From contig JADJHJ010000003.1 in the NCBI GenBank assembly GCA_016707605.1, forward strand, positions 1 through 64,000: DNA of 64,000 nt. Reading direction: 5' to 3'. The translations under genes and the position numbers were made by a program. The notes beneath the pieces are model-generated. The model saw nothing but the letters and a program-made list of their open reading frames with translations. It was not told the DNA's origin and searched no databases. How positions within the stretch are numbered: position 1 is the stretch's first letter; every line of letters begins with the position of its first letter. Below are positions 33,257 through 41,731 of the stretch, one piece after another. Source of the stretch: Candidatus Promineofilum glycogenicum (lineage in GTDB: Bacteria; Chloroflexota; Anaerolineae; Promineifilales; Promineifilaceae).

Positions 33257-34471
33257 GTGAAGCAGTTTATTGGATTCCTGGGATTCATCGCCCTGCTCGC
33301 CGTCGCCTGGGTGAGCGTGATCGGGCCGTCGGGGGGAATGGGCGGCGTACCGCGGCAAGAGGTAGATTTGCTGCCGGACGTAACTTTCCTGGGCGAAGGC
33401 CCGGCTACGTTCACCATCGAGCCCGACCACACCTTCGTCATCAAGTATCGGCGCAACAACTACAAGAACGAACCTGGCCCGACCTACACCGCCCTACCGG
33501 GCGAGCGCGTCTGGAGCTTCAGCTTCGTGCCCGATGATGGCGTCTACCCCTACCACTCCGTCGAGAGCTTCGGCCCGGTGACGGCCGGCTGCGTCGTTCA
33601 GTTTGTGCAGATCGACGACGACGTGGACGAGCGTATCAACCACTTCAGCGTTAACTCCACCAAGGTCTACACCGTGGCTCAGGGCATGGTGACGTATGGC
33701 TCGTTCATCGTACCCATCGACGGCGAGTTGATCTTCACCGCCAACGACAGCGTGGGCCTGGTCATTCGCGTCTGCCGCGACAAGGTGACGCTGACGCCGA
33801 CGACGACGCCGACCGAGACGGCCACGCCGACGCTGACGCCGACCATCACGCCAACCTTCACGCCGACGCTGACGCTGACGCCGACGTTGACGCTGACGCC
33901 AACCTTGACGTCGACGCCCACGGCCACGCCGACCACGGAAACGACGGCGACACCCACGGCCACCGCCACCGGCACGCTGCCGCCGACGGCCACCGCCACT
34001 CTGGAGCCGACGGTCACGGCTACGCAAACGATCACGCCGACGACGCCGACGGCGACGCCCACGATCACCTTGACGCCGACGCCTTCGGCCACGCCGACGA
34101 CGCCGCCCGACCCGAACGAGAGCACGGCCACGCCGACGGCCACGCCGGAACCCGACACCCCGCGGCTGCCCGCCTGCTTGCGGATCAACTTCGAGGTCGG
34201 CCCCGACTCGGCGCGGCGCGGCACCTACGTGGTGCAGGAAGTGGGCGGCCACGTCCTGGCGACCTGGTGGGCCGAAGAGGGCTGGATGGATAGCGGCTGG
34301 GTGCGCGATCTGGACATCACCTTCCCGGCCGTCTACGTGCAGGTCTTCTGGGTCAAGGGCGATGGCTCGCCGCCGGTGGAGATGACCATCCTGAACCCGG
34401 CCCCGGGCACGACCTACGGCTGGCTGGCCCGCGGGCGCTGCCACGCGCTGGAAGTGGCCTGGCCGGGATAA
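33257..34471 (+). CDS. Secreted protein with Thr/Pro-rich stalk
   Basis: 404-residue exported protein. An N-terminal hydrophobic signal (KQFIGFLGFIALLAVAWVSVIG) is followed by a beta-rich domain (about 35-195), a stalk of about 110 residues made of Thr-Pro repeats (TPT, ATPT, LTPT), and a C-terminal domain of about 95 residues (from CLRINFEVGPDSARRGTYVV) bounded by two cysteines. Such stalks are typical of glycosylated surface proteins in Chloroflexota. The start is GTG 33257 with GGAGG at good spacing, in preference to an ATG at 33209 without a ribosome site. Function unknown. Confidence 0.82.
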   Translation: MKQFIGFLGFIALLAVAWVSVIGPSGGMGGVPRQEVDLLPDVTFLGEGPATFTIEPDHTFVIKYRRNNYKNEPGPTYTALPGERVWSFSFVPDDGVYPYHSVESFGPVTAGCVVQFVQIDDDVDERINHFSVNSTKVYTVAQGMVTYGSFIVPIDGELIFTANDSVGLVIRVCRDKVTLTPTTTPTETATPTLTPTITPTFTPTLTLTPTLTLTPTLTSTPTATPTTETTATPTATATGTLPPTATATLEPTVTATQTITPTTPTATPTITLTPTPSATPTTPPDPNESTATPTATPEPDTPRLPACLRINFEVGPDSARRGTYVVQEVGGHVLATWWAEEGWMDSGWVRDLDITFPAVYVQVFWVKGDGSPPVEMTILNPAPGTTYGWLARGRCHALEVAWPG

Positions 34472-34478
34472 GAGAAGA

Positions 34479-34570
34479 AGTCTCACGCAAAGATCGCAAA
34501 GCAGGGGCCAGGTTCCAGGGGCCAGGGGAAGAGCGCTCTTCCCCTGGCCCCTGGAACCTGGCCCCTCTTC
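34479..34570. repeat. Composite repeat: CGCAAAG arm plus GGTTCCA heptamer hairpin
   Basis: A short CACGCAAAGATCGCAAAG arm (34483-34501) abuts a perfect GGTTCCA/GGGGCCA hairpin with the centre GGGGAAGAGCGCTCTTCCCC. It lies between the stalk protein and the next gene. Confidence 0.9.
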
Positions 34571-34643
34571 TTGCTCCTGCCCAACGTTGGCGTACAATGG
34601 GGCTAATAACTAGACCATCCGTTCGCCCATTAGGAGCGCCAAG

Positions 34644-35243
34644 ATGCCCGACAAGCCGCCTTTTGACCCCCCGGAACCCATAGACCCGGCCGATCTGCCG
34701 CCGGCGGCGCAGTGGATGATGGCCCAGGCCGCCGCGGCCCAGAACGAACCACCGGAACGCGCCGCGGCCGACCTGTCCTTCACCCCTCTGGCCCAGCGCC
34801 GCGAGCGTATCATCGGCGGGCTGCGCGGCAACGACAAGCTGACCGCCGGGCTGGGCACGGCCGCCGCCGCGGCGCTGACCGAGTGGGGCGCGGCGATGGG
34901 GCGCGCCATCGTGGCCGAGACAGAGGGCCTGGACGACGCCGCGGCCGAGGATGTGTTACAGACCCGCGTGCGCGCCGCGCGCCATCTGATGATGAGCGTC
35001 GCCCGCGCCGCCGGCGACCCGCCGCCGCCGGGCGAGACGCCGCTGGCCGATGCCTTGCGCCAGGCCGACGTGGTCTACGGCCGCCGCTACCGCGCGCCGG
35101 GGCGCGACGTGGTGGGCCGGGCGCTGGCCCGCTGGGCGGCCGATGCCGGGCGGCCGGCGGAGCAGATCGCCGGGCTACGCGCCTTCGTTGAAGCCCAGGT
35201 GCGCCCGGAAGCGGGGACGGACGCCGATGCCGCCGCGCGCTAG
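34644..35243 (+). CDS. Hypothetical protein, Ala-rich, helical
   Basis: I do not recognise this 199-residue protein. It is soluble, very rich in Ala and charged residues, with a Pro-rich N-terminus (PFDPPEPIDPADLPPAAQWM) and predicted helices thereafter; no cysteine, signal or membrane segment. Near 54-80 it has QRRERIIGGLRGNDKLTAGLGTAAAAAL, and near 95-125 AAAEDVLQTRVRAARHLMMSVARAAG. ATG 34644 follows AGGAG. It overlaps the start of the phospholipase-D lipoprotein gene by 17 bases, so the two are probably translated together. Confidence 0.75.
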   Translation: MPDKPPFDPPEPIDPADLPPAAQWMMAQAAAAQNEPPERAAADLSFTPLAQRRERIIGGLRGNDKLTAGLGTAAAAALTEWGAAMGRAIVAETEGLDDAAAEDVLQTRVRAARHLMMSVARAAGDPPPPGETPLADALRQADVVYGRRYRAPGRDVVGRALARWAADAGRPAEQIAGLRAFVEAQVRPEAGTDADAAAR

Positions 35244-36504
35244 GGCGCGCGCCTTATTGGCGCTTCTCCTGCTGGCGTTGCTGAGCGCCTGCAACAGCCT
35301 GCCGCCGCTGCTGGACGTGGGTGGCTCGCCGCCCACCCCGGCCCGGGGCACGCCGCTGTCGACCATCGGCCCCCTCACTTCGCCGCCGTTTGCCCCCACG
35401 CTGCCCGTCTCGTCGCCCGCGCCGCCCGTTGCCCCGACGCCCGTCCCGGCCACCGGCATCCCCGCGCCGGCCCTGCCCACGCCGCCCGGCCACTTGCCGC
35501 GCGACATCGGCTACGACGCCGGCGCGTGGGCGGTGCTGTTCAGCCCCGGCGCGCGCGGCGAGCAAGCCAACGGGCAGTACATCATCGACAAGTTGATCGG
35601 CTATATCGACGCCGCGCAAAGCAGCATCGATTTGGCCGTATTCGAGACGAACCTGACGCCGGTGGCCGAAGCCCTCATCCGCGCCCACGAGCGCGGCGTG
35701 GCCGTGCGCTGGATCACCGACGACGAGAACGGCCGCGACGCCGACGGCGAAGAGGGGCGCGGCCAGTTCGCCCTGCTGGAGGCGGCGGGCATCCCAGTGC
35801 GCGACGACCTGCGCTCGGCCTTCATGCACAACAAGTTCATCCTCATCGACGACCGCATCCTGTGGACGGGGTCGATGAACCTGACGACCAACGACGTATT
35901 CCGCAACAACAACAACGTCGTCGTGCTGGCTTCGCCGGCGGCGGTGGCCGTCTACGCCCGCGAGTTCGAGGAGATGTGGGGCGGGCAGTTCGGGCCGCGC
36001 TCGCCGTCCAACGTCAACGGCCAGACGGTGCAGACGGCCGGCGGCCTGCCCATCACCATCCGCTTCGCGCCGGAGGATGAGCCGTTCGACAGCCTGGTGC
36101 AACTGGTGGGGCTGGCCAACGAGAGCATTCGCTTTATGGCCTTCTCGTTCACGCAGGACGAGTTGGGGGAGATCATGCGCCGGCGGGCGGCCGAGGGCGT
36201 GGTGGTGCAGGGCATCTTCGAGGTGCGCGGCAGCGAGACGGCCTACAGCGAGATGCCGGCCATGTTCTGCGACGGGCTGGAGGTGCGCCAGGACGGCAAC
36301 CCGGGCACGTTCCACCACAAGGTGGTCATCATCGACGACTTCGTGGTCATCACCGGCTCGATGAACTTCTCCGACAACGCCGCCGACAGCAACGACGAGA
36401 ACGTCATCGCCATTGCCGACCCGGCCATCGGCCGCCTCTATCGCGAGGAGTTCGTCCGCCGCTGGGGTGAGGCGACGGCGCCGGACGTTAGTTGCGAAGA
36501 GTAA
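35227..36504 (+). CDS. Phospholipase D-like lipoprotein
   Basis: 425-residue exported lipoprotein: signal peptide with lipobox LLALLSAC (Cys about 20), Pro-rich linker (about 25-90), then two phospholipase-D half-domains. HKD motifs are HNKFILIDDRILWTGSMN (about 203-220) and HHKVVIIDDFVVITGSMN (about 364-381), both with the expected H, K, D and GS(M)N. Family members cleave phosphodiesters in lipids or DNA; here the enzyme faces the outside. The start at ATG 35227 is chosen because the lipoprotein signal begins there; upstream reading overlaps the previous gene. Confidence 0.92.
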   Translation: MPPRARARALLALLLLALLSACNSLPPLLDVGGSPPTPARGTPLSTIGPLTSPPFAPTLPVSSPAPPVAPTPVPATGIPAPALPTPPGHLPRDIGYDAGAWAVLFSPGARGEQANGQYIIDKLIGYIDAAQSSIDLAVFETNLTPVAEALIRAHERGVAVRWITDDENGRDADGEEGRGQFALLEAAGIPVRDDLRSAFMHNKFILIDDRILWTGSMNLTTNDVFRNNNNVVVLASPAAVAVYAREFEEMWGGQFGPRSPSNVNGQTVQTAGGLPITIRFAPEDEPFDSLVQLVGLANESIRFMAFSFTQDELGEIMRRRAAEGVVVQGIFEVRGSETAYSEMPAMFCDGLEVRQDGNPGTFHHKVVIIDDFVVITGSMNFSDNAADSNDENVIAIADPAIGRLYREEFVRRWGEATAPDVSCEE

Positions 36505-36510
36505 GAAAGA

Positions 36511-36576
36511 AACCACAGATTACGCAGATTTCACAGATTATCTCTTGAATCTGTGAAATCTGCGTAATCTGTGGTT
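36511..36576. repeat. Nonamer hairpin, ACACAGATT family
   Basis: CCACAGATT-ACGCAGATT-TCACAGATT and its exact complement, a 29-bp stem around ATCTCTTG. It lies between the convergent phospholipase and CtaG genes. Other copies are at 40445, 46083 and 62479, with half-copies at 49572. Confidence 0.92.
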
Positions 36577-36582
36577 CCTTCC

Positions 36583-37494
36583 TTACCGTTTCAGGCCGGG
36601 GACGTTCATGGATTCGTCGGTGGCCCAGGCCGATTCGGGCAGGGCGGGCTTGTCGGCTTCGGAACCCAACCACTGCCGGGCCAGGGCGACGGCGGCCACG
36701 GCATAGGCCAGCCCGCTGACGATCCAGGCGATCATCGCCCCGAAGTTGGTGTCATTGATGTCCAGCCCGCTGAGTTGGAAACCGGCCGGGTAGGCGTAGC
36801 CCATGTCGGGGAAGAAGAGCAGCACCAGCCCGACCAGCTTGACCGGCCAGATGCTGACGAAGGCGTAGACGATGCGCACCAAGGGGTGCATGGCGGCGTG
36901 GGTCTGGGGCCAGGCGGCGGTGATGTGCCACCAGTTGAGCAGGCCGACGCCGAACAGGCTGAGCAACTCGACGGCGTGGAGCCAGCCGTGGCGCAGGGTG
37001 GCGTTGTGGATGGCGGGGTCATACCAGAACCAGCAGACGCTCAGGAAGGCCAGCAGGGTGACGCCGGGGGCGGTGGCCCAGTGGAGGGCGCGGCGCAGGC
37101 GGCCGGAGGCGGCGTCGGCCGGCCGACGCAGCGCGGCCAGCGTGGCCTCGCGGGCGCGGGCGGGCAGGCCGTAGACGAGGGCCGGCGCGGGGTTGGCGAA
37201 CATGAGCAGGCTGGGCACGGAGGCGACGACGAGCATGTGCTGGACGATGCGGGCGCTGAAGTACTGCGTGGCCAGATAGCCCAGGGGCGAGATGAAGGCC
37301 ACGGCCAGCAGAGCCAGCCCGCCCAGGCAGAGGAGCAGGGCGCGGGTCGAGGCGGGGTCGGTGGCCCGGCCGGGGCCAGGGGGCAGCGCCGGCCGCGGCA
37401 AGCGCCGCCAGCCGCGCAAATAAACGGCGGCCACGAGAAAGATGCCGGCCGCGGCCAGCAAGCGCATGAGGGTGGCTTCGGGCCAGGTGAACAT
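36583..37494 (-). CDS. ctaG: Cytochrome c oxidase assembly protein CtaG (caa3 type)
   Basis: 303-residue membrane protein with about eight helices, matching the caa3_CtaG family involved in maturation of caa3-type cytochrome oxidase (copper/assembly function). Conserved His-containing stretches are SARIVQHMLVV (about 81-91), HWATAPGVTLLAFLSVCWFWYDPAIHNATLRHGWLHAVELLSL (about 138-180) and WWHITAAWPQ (about 188). Start ATG 37494; a TTG directly before it is possible. No oxidase subunit genes are in the window, so it is an isolated assembly gene. The ribosome site is weak. Confidence 0.87.
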   Translation of the reverse strand: MFTWPEATLMRLLAAAGIFLVAAVYLRGWRRLPRPALPPGPGRATDPASTRALLLCLGGLALLAVAFISPLGYLATQYFSARIVQHMLVVASVPSLLMFANPAPALVYGLPARAREATLAALRRPADAASGRLRRALHWATAPGVTLLAFLSVCWFWYDPAIHNATLRHGWLHAVELLSLFGVGLLNWWHITAAWPQTHAAMHPLVRIVYAFVSIWPVKLVGLVLLFFPDMGYAYPAGFQLSGLDINDTNFGAMIAWIVSGLAYAVAAVALARQWLGSEADKPALPESAWATDESMNVPGLKR

Positions 37495-37525
37495 CAAAGA
37501 TAACTGGAGCCGGCCAGCTTAAAGC

Positions 37526-37927
37526 TTAGCCAAGTATCTGTTGCTTCACAACCTCGGATGGAATGGCCGCCATGTGCTGGTCACGATGAACCAGCACGGC
37601 GCTATCCATCTGGGCCGCGGCGGCGATGAGTGAGTCGGTGAGAGGGATGTGACTGACGGCCTGTCGGGAGAGCCGATAAGCAGCCGTCGCCGTTGAACCA
37701 TCTATCGCTACCACGTCGTCAAAGAGCAGGCGATATTCATCCAGAATGTCTTGTATCGCGCTATCATCTGCCCCCAGATCGTGCATGCGCCGCGAGAATT
37801 CGGCGATGCTTGGGCTGGCCAGCGTAATCTCGGCGGCTGTGTCCTCCAGGAGCGCCTGGACCGCTTCCCAGCCTAGCTCTTGCCGGTAGTGCGCCAGCAG
37901 GGCGGTTGTATCTAAAAGGTAGCGCAT
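37526..37927 (-). CDS. PIN domain toxin (VapC-like)
   Basis: 133-residue PIN-domain ribonuclease, the toxin of a type II toxin-antitoxin pair. Acidic residues expected for Mg binding are present: D6 in LLDTTALL, E42 in SPSIAEFSR, D97 in LTDSLIAAAA and D115 in VHRDQHM. ATG 37927 is used because it lies 4 bases after the antitoxin stop and begins the canonical MRYLLDTTALL. An in-frame upstream codon would overlap the antitoxin gene. Confidence 0.9.
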   Translation of the reverse strand: MRYLLDTTALLAHYRQELGWEAVQALLEDTAAEITLASPSIAEFSRRMHDLGADDSAIQDILDEYRLLFDDVVAIDGSTATAAYRLSRQAVSHIPLTDSLIAAAAQMDSAVLVHRDQHMAAIPSEVVKQQILG

Positions 37928-37931
37928 AGGG

Positions 37932-38174
37932 TCACTCTGCCGTTGCACGTTCGGCGATCAGTTCGGCGACGCTATCTCGTTCTGGACTAAACTTCCGCCC
38001 ACTGCCCAAAAGCCGTCGCCCCAGTTCCCCCCGGTCAGGAATAACGCGCACGACGATTTCGTTCCGTTCAGCGTTGGGAATCCATTCTAACCGCCATCCG
38101 GGCTTGATACCCAGCGCCCGCCCTACTTCAGCTGGTATGGTAACCATATTCTTCGTGGTAACGGTGGTAATCAT
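37932..38174 (-). CDS. AbrB/SpoVT-type antitoxin
   Basis: 80-residue DNA-binding antitoxin with the swapped-hairpin AbrB signature TTKNMVTIPAEVGRALGIKPG (about 5-25) and a C-terminal tail that would neutralise the PIN toxin (SGRKFSPERDSVAELIAERATAE). The start is taken as ATG 38174, giving MITTVTTKNMVTIP; longer frames exist, but none has a good ribosome site. It is transcribed with the toxin, antitoxin first, as is usual, and probably represses its own promoter. Confidence 0.87.
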   Translation of the reverse strand: MITTVTTKNMVTIPAEVGRALGIKPGWRLEWIPNAERNEIVVRVIPDRGELGRRLLGSGRKFSPERDSVAELIAERATAE

Positions 38175-38222
38175 GGGAAAATGATACGCCATGTGAGCGG
38201 TGCGATCAACCACCACTTCTTC

Positions 38223-39452
38223 TCACTGGGACAGTGGATACTGGATTGACTCTGCGCCAAGAAAGTTTGCCAACGCAACAACTGCTTGCTCGACAGATAT
38301 CCGAGTTCCCTTGTCCGGCTCAACGCCCGGCTCCCAATGCACGGCATTGACCGTCAGTCGCCCCTCTTGGCGGTTCATCCGGGGGTCAACGCGGCCGATG
38401 ATCCGTTCGCCGTGGAGGATGGGCATGACGTAGTAGCCGTAGACGCGCTTGGCGGCCGGGGTGTAGATTTCGCTGCGGTAGAAGAAGTTGAACAGCAGTT
38501 CGGTGCGGTCGCGGTCGGCGATGAGGTTATCGAACGGGGAGAGGAGGACGGTCTGCGGCTGCCACTCGCCTCGTTGGGCGCGCTCCAGTTCGGGCAGCAG
38601 GTCGCGGTGGAGATGCCACGGGCCGGGCCAGTCGCCGCCGTCGTCGCGGATGATAACGGGCACGGTGACGCCCTCGGCCCGCAGTTCGGCCAATACCTGG
38701 GCCAGGCCGGGGTAGTTGTGGCGGGTGAAGTAGCGGCGCACGTCGCGCAGGCGGGCCGGGCCGAGGGCCAGCAGAGCGCGCTCGGCGGCGCGGCGGACGA
38801 GGGCGTGGCGGTCGGCCGGCGGCTCGTGGACGCGGTCGCCCACCTGATGCGCCATCAGCCCCCACTGTTTCTTCAGGCCAAAGCCGTTGCCCCGTCGCCG
38901 GGTGACGGTGACGTAGCCGCGCAGCCACAGAACCTCCAGCATGATGCCCACGTCATCGCCGCTGCCCCAATTGCTGGGGTAGGGCCAGGGCACGACGGCG
39001 CGGCTCTCGATCTCCTCGGCGTAGAGCGGCCCGCGCCGCGCCAGTTCGTCGAGCAGGGCTTGCTGGAAGGAGCGGTTGGCCGCCTGCCAGTCGCGCACGC
39101 GCTGCCGCCAGACGCCGCCGGCCACTTCCCGCTCGCGCATCTGGGGCTGGAAGATGGCGAAGTCGTCGGCCAGGACGATGGAGGCGGCGTGGGCCCAGTA
39201 CTCGAACAGCGCCCGGTCTTCCCAGAGCAGCGCTTCCAGGTCGGCCGGATCATAGGGGCCGAGGCGGCTGAAGGGGACGAGCAGTTGCGTGCGGGCGACG
39301 ACGTTGATGGGATCGATTTGCAGGCAGGTGATGCGGGCGATGGTGGCCAGGAGGTCGGCCTTGGTGGGGTTCGGCCGCGGCGCTTCCAGTTGTTGGGCGA
39401 TGACGGCCAGGCGGCGGGCTTCCTGGGGAGTAAGAACGAGCGGGGCGGTCAT
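38223..39452 (-). CDS. YcaQ-like winged-helix DNA glycosylase (HTH_42)
   Basis: 409-residue member of the AlkX/YcaQ (HTH_42) family, whose characterised members unhook DNA interstrand crosslinks. The catalytic QxD motif is visible as Q45-I-D47 in CLQIDPINVVARTQ. Other family marks are EYWAHAASIVLADDFAIFQPQM (about 84-105), LLSPFDNLIADRDRTELLFNFFYRSEIYTPAAKRVYGYYVMPIL (about 304-347) and the GRVDPRMNRQEGRL end. ATG 39452 is chosen because the protein then starts at the first family helix (LVLTPQEARRLAV). Confidence 0.9.
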   Translation of the reverse strand: MTAPLVLTPQEARRLAVIAQQLEAPRPNPTKADLLATIARITCLQIDPINVVARTQLLVPFSRLGPYDPADLEALLWEDRALFEYWAHAASIVLADDFAIFQPQMREREVAGGVWRQRVRDWQAANRSFQQALLDELARRGPLYAEEIESRAVVPWPYPSNWGSGDDVGIMLEVLWLRGYVTVTRRRGNGFGLKKQWGLMAHQVGDRVHEPPADRHALVRRAAERALLALGPARLRDVRRYFTRHNYPGLAQVLAELRAEGVTVPVIIRDDGGDWPGPWHLHRDLLPELERAQRGEWQPQTVLLSPFDNLIADRDRTELLFNFFYRSEIYTPAAKRVYGYYVMPILHGERIIGRVDPRMNRQEGRLTVNAVHWEPGVEPDKGTRISVEQAVVALANFLGAESIQYPLSQ

Positions 39453-39563
39453 GGGCGGGGATGATAAGCGAACATATGTCTTATGGCAAGAAGATAAGGC
39501 AATGTCGCTGTTCAACATGTGAATGACCTCAGAGCCTGCATTTGTTATAGAATGGTAAGGTCA

Positions 39564-39758
39564 ATGAGAAAACGAAAGCTATTACAGCGGATTCTCGCTA
39601 ATCCTCAGAATGTCGCATTTAGCGACATGGTTGCGATAGCAGAGGCGTTTGGATTTCGTTTGTCGAGAGTCAACGGTAGCCACCCTATCTTTGCGCACGC
39701 AGCCGTGCGGGAATTGGTGAATCTTCAGAACGTCGGCGGGAAGGCCAAGCCTTATTAG
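39564..39758 (+). CDS. hicA: HicA-like toxin, truncated by an amber codon
   Basis: Small double-stranded RNA-binding-fold toxin. The 64 residues include the helix-turn KRKLLQRILANPQNVAFSDMVAIAEAFGF and the catalytic His region RVNGSHPIFAH, followed by NLQNVGGKAKPY. A TAG at 39756-39758 stops it, yet the same frame continues for 17 codons with typical HicA sequence (VRQFLKLVERNDLTLEE) to TAA at 39810, which overlaps hicB by one base. So TAG replaces what would be a CAG-type codon. Either a recent inactivation, readthrough, or a sequence error. ATG 39564 has AAGG upstream. Confidence 0.85.
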   Translation: MRKRKLLQRILANPQNVAFSDMVAIAEAFGFRLSRVNGSHPIFAHAAVRELVNLQNVGGKAKPY

Positions 39759-39811
39759 GTGCGTCAGTTTCTTAAACTTGTTGAGCGGAATGATTTGACG
39801 CTGGAGGAGTA

Positions 39812-40039
39812 ATGCGCGACTACCACATCAATATCTTCTATAGCGAAGAGGATGGCGGCTATATTGCCGATATTCCCGATCTGGAAGCGTGCTCGGCCTT
39901 CGGCGGAACGCCGGCTGAGGCACTGCGTGAAGTCGAGATGGCTAAAGCAGCGTGGATCGAGGCGGCTGAGGCCGAGGGCAAACCCGTCCCCCAACCGCGG
40001 TACCGGCCGGTCATTTACCAGGCGGCTGTGGCGGGATAA
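39812..40039 (+). CDS. hicB: HicB family antitoxin
   Basis: 75-residue HicB-type antitoxin with the partial RNase-H-like fold: HINIFYSEEDGGYIADIPDLEACSAFGGTPAEALREVEMA, then a short helical tail (AWIEAAEAEGKPVPQPRYRP). There is no separate C-terminal DNA-binding domain. ATG 39812 overlaps the full-length hicA stop by one base and has GGAGGAG just upstream, inside the part of hicA beyond the amber codon. It ends before a bidirectional terminator. Confidence 0.92.
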   Translation: MRDYHINIFYSEEDGGYIADIPDLEACSAFGGTPAEALREVEMAKAAWIEAAEAEGKPVPQPRYRPVIYQAAVAG

Positions 40040-40061
40040 AACGATAACTCGCTATAACCGT

Positions 40062-40096
40062 AAAAAAAAGGGGCGACCACTTGGTCGCCCCGTTTT
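40062..40096. terminator. Bidirectional terminator
   Basis: Stem GGGGCGACCA / TGGTCGCCCC with a 2-base loop, preceded by eight A and followed by GTTTT. It fits between the convergent hicB and DUF5647 genes and can serve both. Confidence 0.88.
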
Positions 40097-40098
40097 GT

Positions 40099-40398
40099 CT
40101 ATAGCGTGGCCGTCGCTAACGGCACAAAGAGGCTCGGCCTGGGTCGCGGCCGATCTGCGTCCTGTTGGGCATGAACGCGGGCAAAGACGATCGGTTTGCT
40201 AGTTCCAACCTCGTCCAGCAGTTCCAGATTATGCTGACGAATTTCCGGGTCGTCCTCCGGTAACACCACAAGTTCAAACTCGTCTGGCAGTGACGCGAAG
40301 ATCTCCGGGTGGTCGAGCAAGTACTGCGTGATCTGCCCCACGAGGGTAATGTTGCGTTCTACGACATCCGGCGGCGTGTTGGTCAATTTTTTAGCCAT
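40099..40398 (-). CDS. DUF5647-like small protein
   Basis: 99-residue acidic protein resembling DUF5647: VVERNITLVGQITQYLLDHPEIFASLPDEFELVVLPEDDPEIRQHNLELLDEVGTSKPIVFARV, with the conserved YLL.HPE and LPEDDPE elements. Family function is unknown; members often sit near small toxin-antitoxin genes. ATG 40398 has a weak GAGAGGTACGAGC upstream. The C-terminal 20 residues (Arg/Pro-rich) are not conserved as far as I can tell. Confidence 0.7.
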   Translation of the reverse strand: MAKKLTNTPPDVVERNITLVGQITQYLLDHPEIFASLPDEFELVVLPEDDPEIRQHNLELLDEVGTSKPIVFARVHAQQDADRPRPRPSLFVPLATATL

Positions 40399-40444
40399 TG
40401 CTCGTACCTCTCACGATACTGCTGCCAGTTAATTGTAATCGAAA

Positions 40445-40517
40445 AGCAACCACAGATTACGCAGATTACACAGATTCAACTCTTGAATCTGTGTAATCTG
40501 CGTAATCTGTGGTTGCT
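40445..40517. repeat. Nonamer hairpin, ACACAGATT family
   Basis: A perfect 35-bp stem (40445-40479 with 40483-40517) around the loop CTC, made of CCACAGATT/ACGCAGATT/ACACAGATT units. It lies upstream of the DUF5647-like gene and downstream of the PHP gene. Confidence 0.95.
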
Positions 40518-40539
40518 TCTTCTGACAATCAGTTGTCGT

Positions 40540-41475
40540 TTAGGAAACCCGCAACGGTTCCCCCAACAGCGACGTTAGCACCTCCAACTCATCCTCCCCC
40601 ACACCAGCCACACCCAGCGGCCGGTTGACGCGGTCGTGGCAATCGGAGCCGCCGGTCTGGATCAGGTCGTACTGCTCGGCCCAGGCGGCCATCAGTTCGC
40701 GGTGCTCCTGCACGTGGCCGGGGTACTGCACTTCCAGCCCGTCCAGCCCCAGCAAGTCCTCGTCCAGGAACTCCGGCATGAGGATTTCGACGACCTCGAT
40801 GGGCGGCAGCACCTCGTTGTAAAGGCTCTCGCCGGGGTAGGAGCCGGCGGCGGGGTGGGCGAAGACGCGCACCAGTTGCGGGTAGGCGCTCAGCAGCGGC
40901 GTCAGCGTCGCCGGGTCGATGCCCGACGGGATGTAGGCGCGGCTGTCGTTGCCGATGAGCAGGTTGACCTGCTCCTTGTTCAGCCCGTGGTTGTTGGCCA
41001 GGGCCAGGGCGAAGTGGCGGCGGGTGACGTTATCGGCCAGGGCCTCGATCTCCTCGGCCGTCAGGTCGCGCGTCAGCAGCGGCGTGGCCCCGGCCGGGCC
41101 GAACTCGGCGTTGATGGCCGCCACGCGCGCCCGCACCAGCCCGCCGCCGCGCCCCTGGCTGAAGATCGCCTCGGCCTCGCGGCGGAAGCGGGCGTCTTCC
41201 AGCAGGTCGTAGGGGATGTAGAGCAGGTAGTGGAGCGTGCCGGTGAAGTAGGGCCGCTTGAAGCGCAACGACACCTCGACGCCGGGCACGACGCGGATGC
41301 CGGCGGCGTCGCCGGCGGCCAGCGCTTCGTCCAGCCCGTTCAGGGTGTCGTGGTCGGTTACGCCCACGGCGCGCAGCCCCAGCGCGGCGGCGTGGGCGAC
41401 CAGTTCCGTCGGCGAATACTCACCGTCGGAGGCGGTGGTGTGGTTATGCAGGTCGGCGATAAATCCCAAAGTCAT
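40540..41475 (-). CDS. PHP domain phosphoesterase
   Basis: 311-residue polymerase-and-histidinol-phosphatase (PHP) domain protein. Metal-binding motifs are present: H10 and H12 in DLHNHTTASDG, D41-H42-D43 in GVTDHDTL, E67 in VVPGVEVS, H in VFAHPAA and D/H in GGSDCHD near the C-terminus. Similar proteins (YciV/RNase AM type) hydrolyse nucleoside 3',5'-bisphosphates or RNA 5' ends; the exact substrate is not certain. ATG 41475 follows GAGGGAACC. It is divergent from the molybdenum enzyme gene. Confidence 0.92.
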   Translation of the reverse strand: MTLGFIADLHNHTTASDGEYSPTELVAHAAALGLRAVGVTDHDTLNGLDEALAAGDAAGIRVVPGVEVSLRFKRPYFTGTLHYLLYIPYDLLEDARFRREAEAIFSQGRGGGLVRARVAAINAEFGPAGATPLLTRDLTAEEIEALADNVTRRHFALALANNHGLNKEQVNLLIGNDSRAYIPSGIDPATLTPLLSAYPQLVRVFAHPAAGSYPGESLYNEVLPPIEVVEILMPEFLDEDLLGLDGLEVQYPGHVQEHRELMAAWAEQYDLIQTGGSDCHDRVNRPLGVAGVGEDELEVLTSLLGEPLRVS

Positions 41476-41488
41476 GGTTCCCTCAGTT

Positions 41489-41569
41489 CGAGTGACGAGT
41501 GACGAACGACGAGTGACGAGTTCAGAGCGCGTTCTTCACGCGTCACTTGTCGTTCGTCGCTCGTCACTG
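41489..41569. repeat. Heptamer hairpin, GACGAGT family
   Basis: GAGTGACGAGTGACGAACGACG and further GACGAGT units, a centre TTCAGAGCGCGTTCTTCACG, then a complementary arm of CGTCACT/CGTTCGT units. It sits in the divergent promoter region of the PHP and sulfite-oxidase-like genes. Confidence 0.88.
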
Positions 41570-41731
41570 CTAGTTCCTATTTCCTAATTGAGTAGCCTAT
41601 CGGTTAAAGTTATCAAACCGCCTTAAGATCGGGTCGTTGCACTCGTTACCTTTTCGTTACCGTGTTACAACCGTCTTGTGACCCAATCCCATTATACTGC
41701 GGCTCATGACCCGCAGGACGGAGTACCAGAC

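Noticed and set aside
41677..41698. A promoter TTGTGA/TATACT before the sulfite-oxidase-like gene
   Set aside because: The spacer is only 11 bases; the TATACT may be a real -10 but no matching -35 was found.
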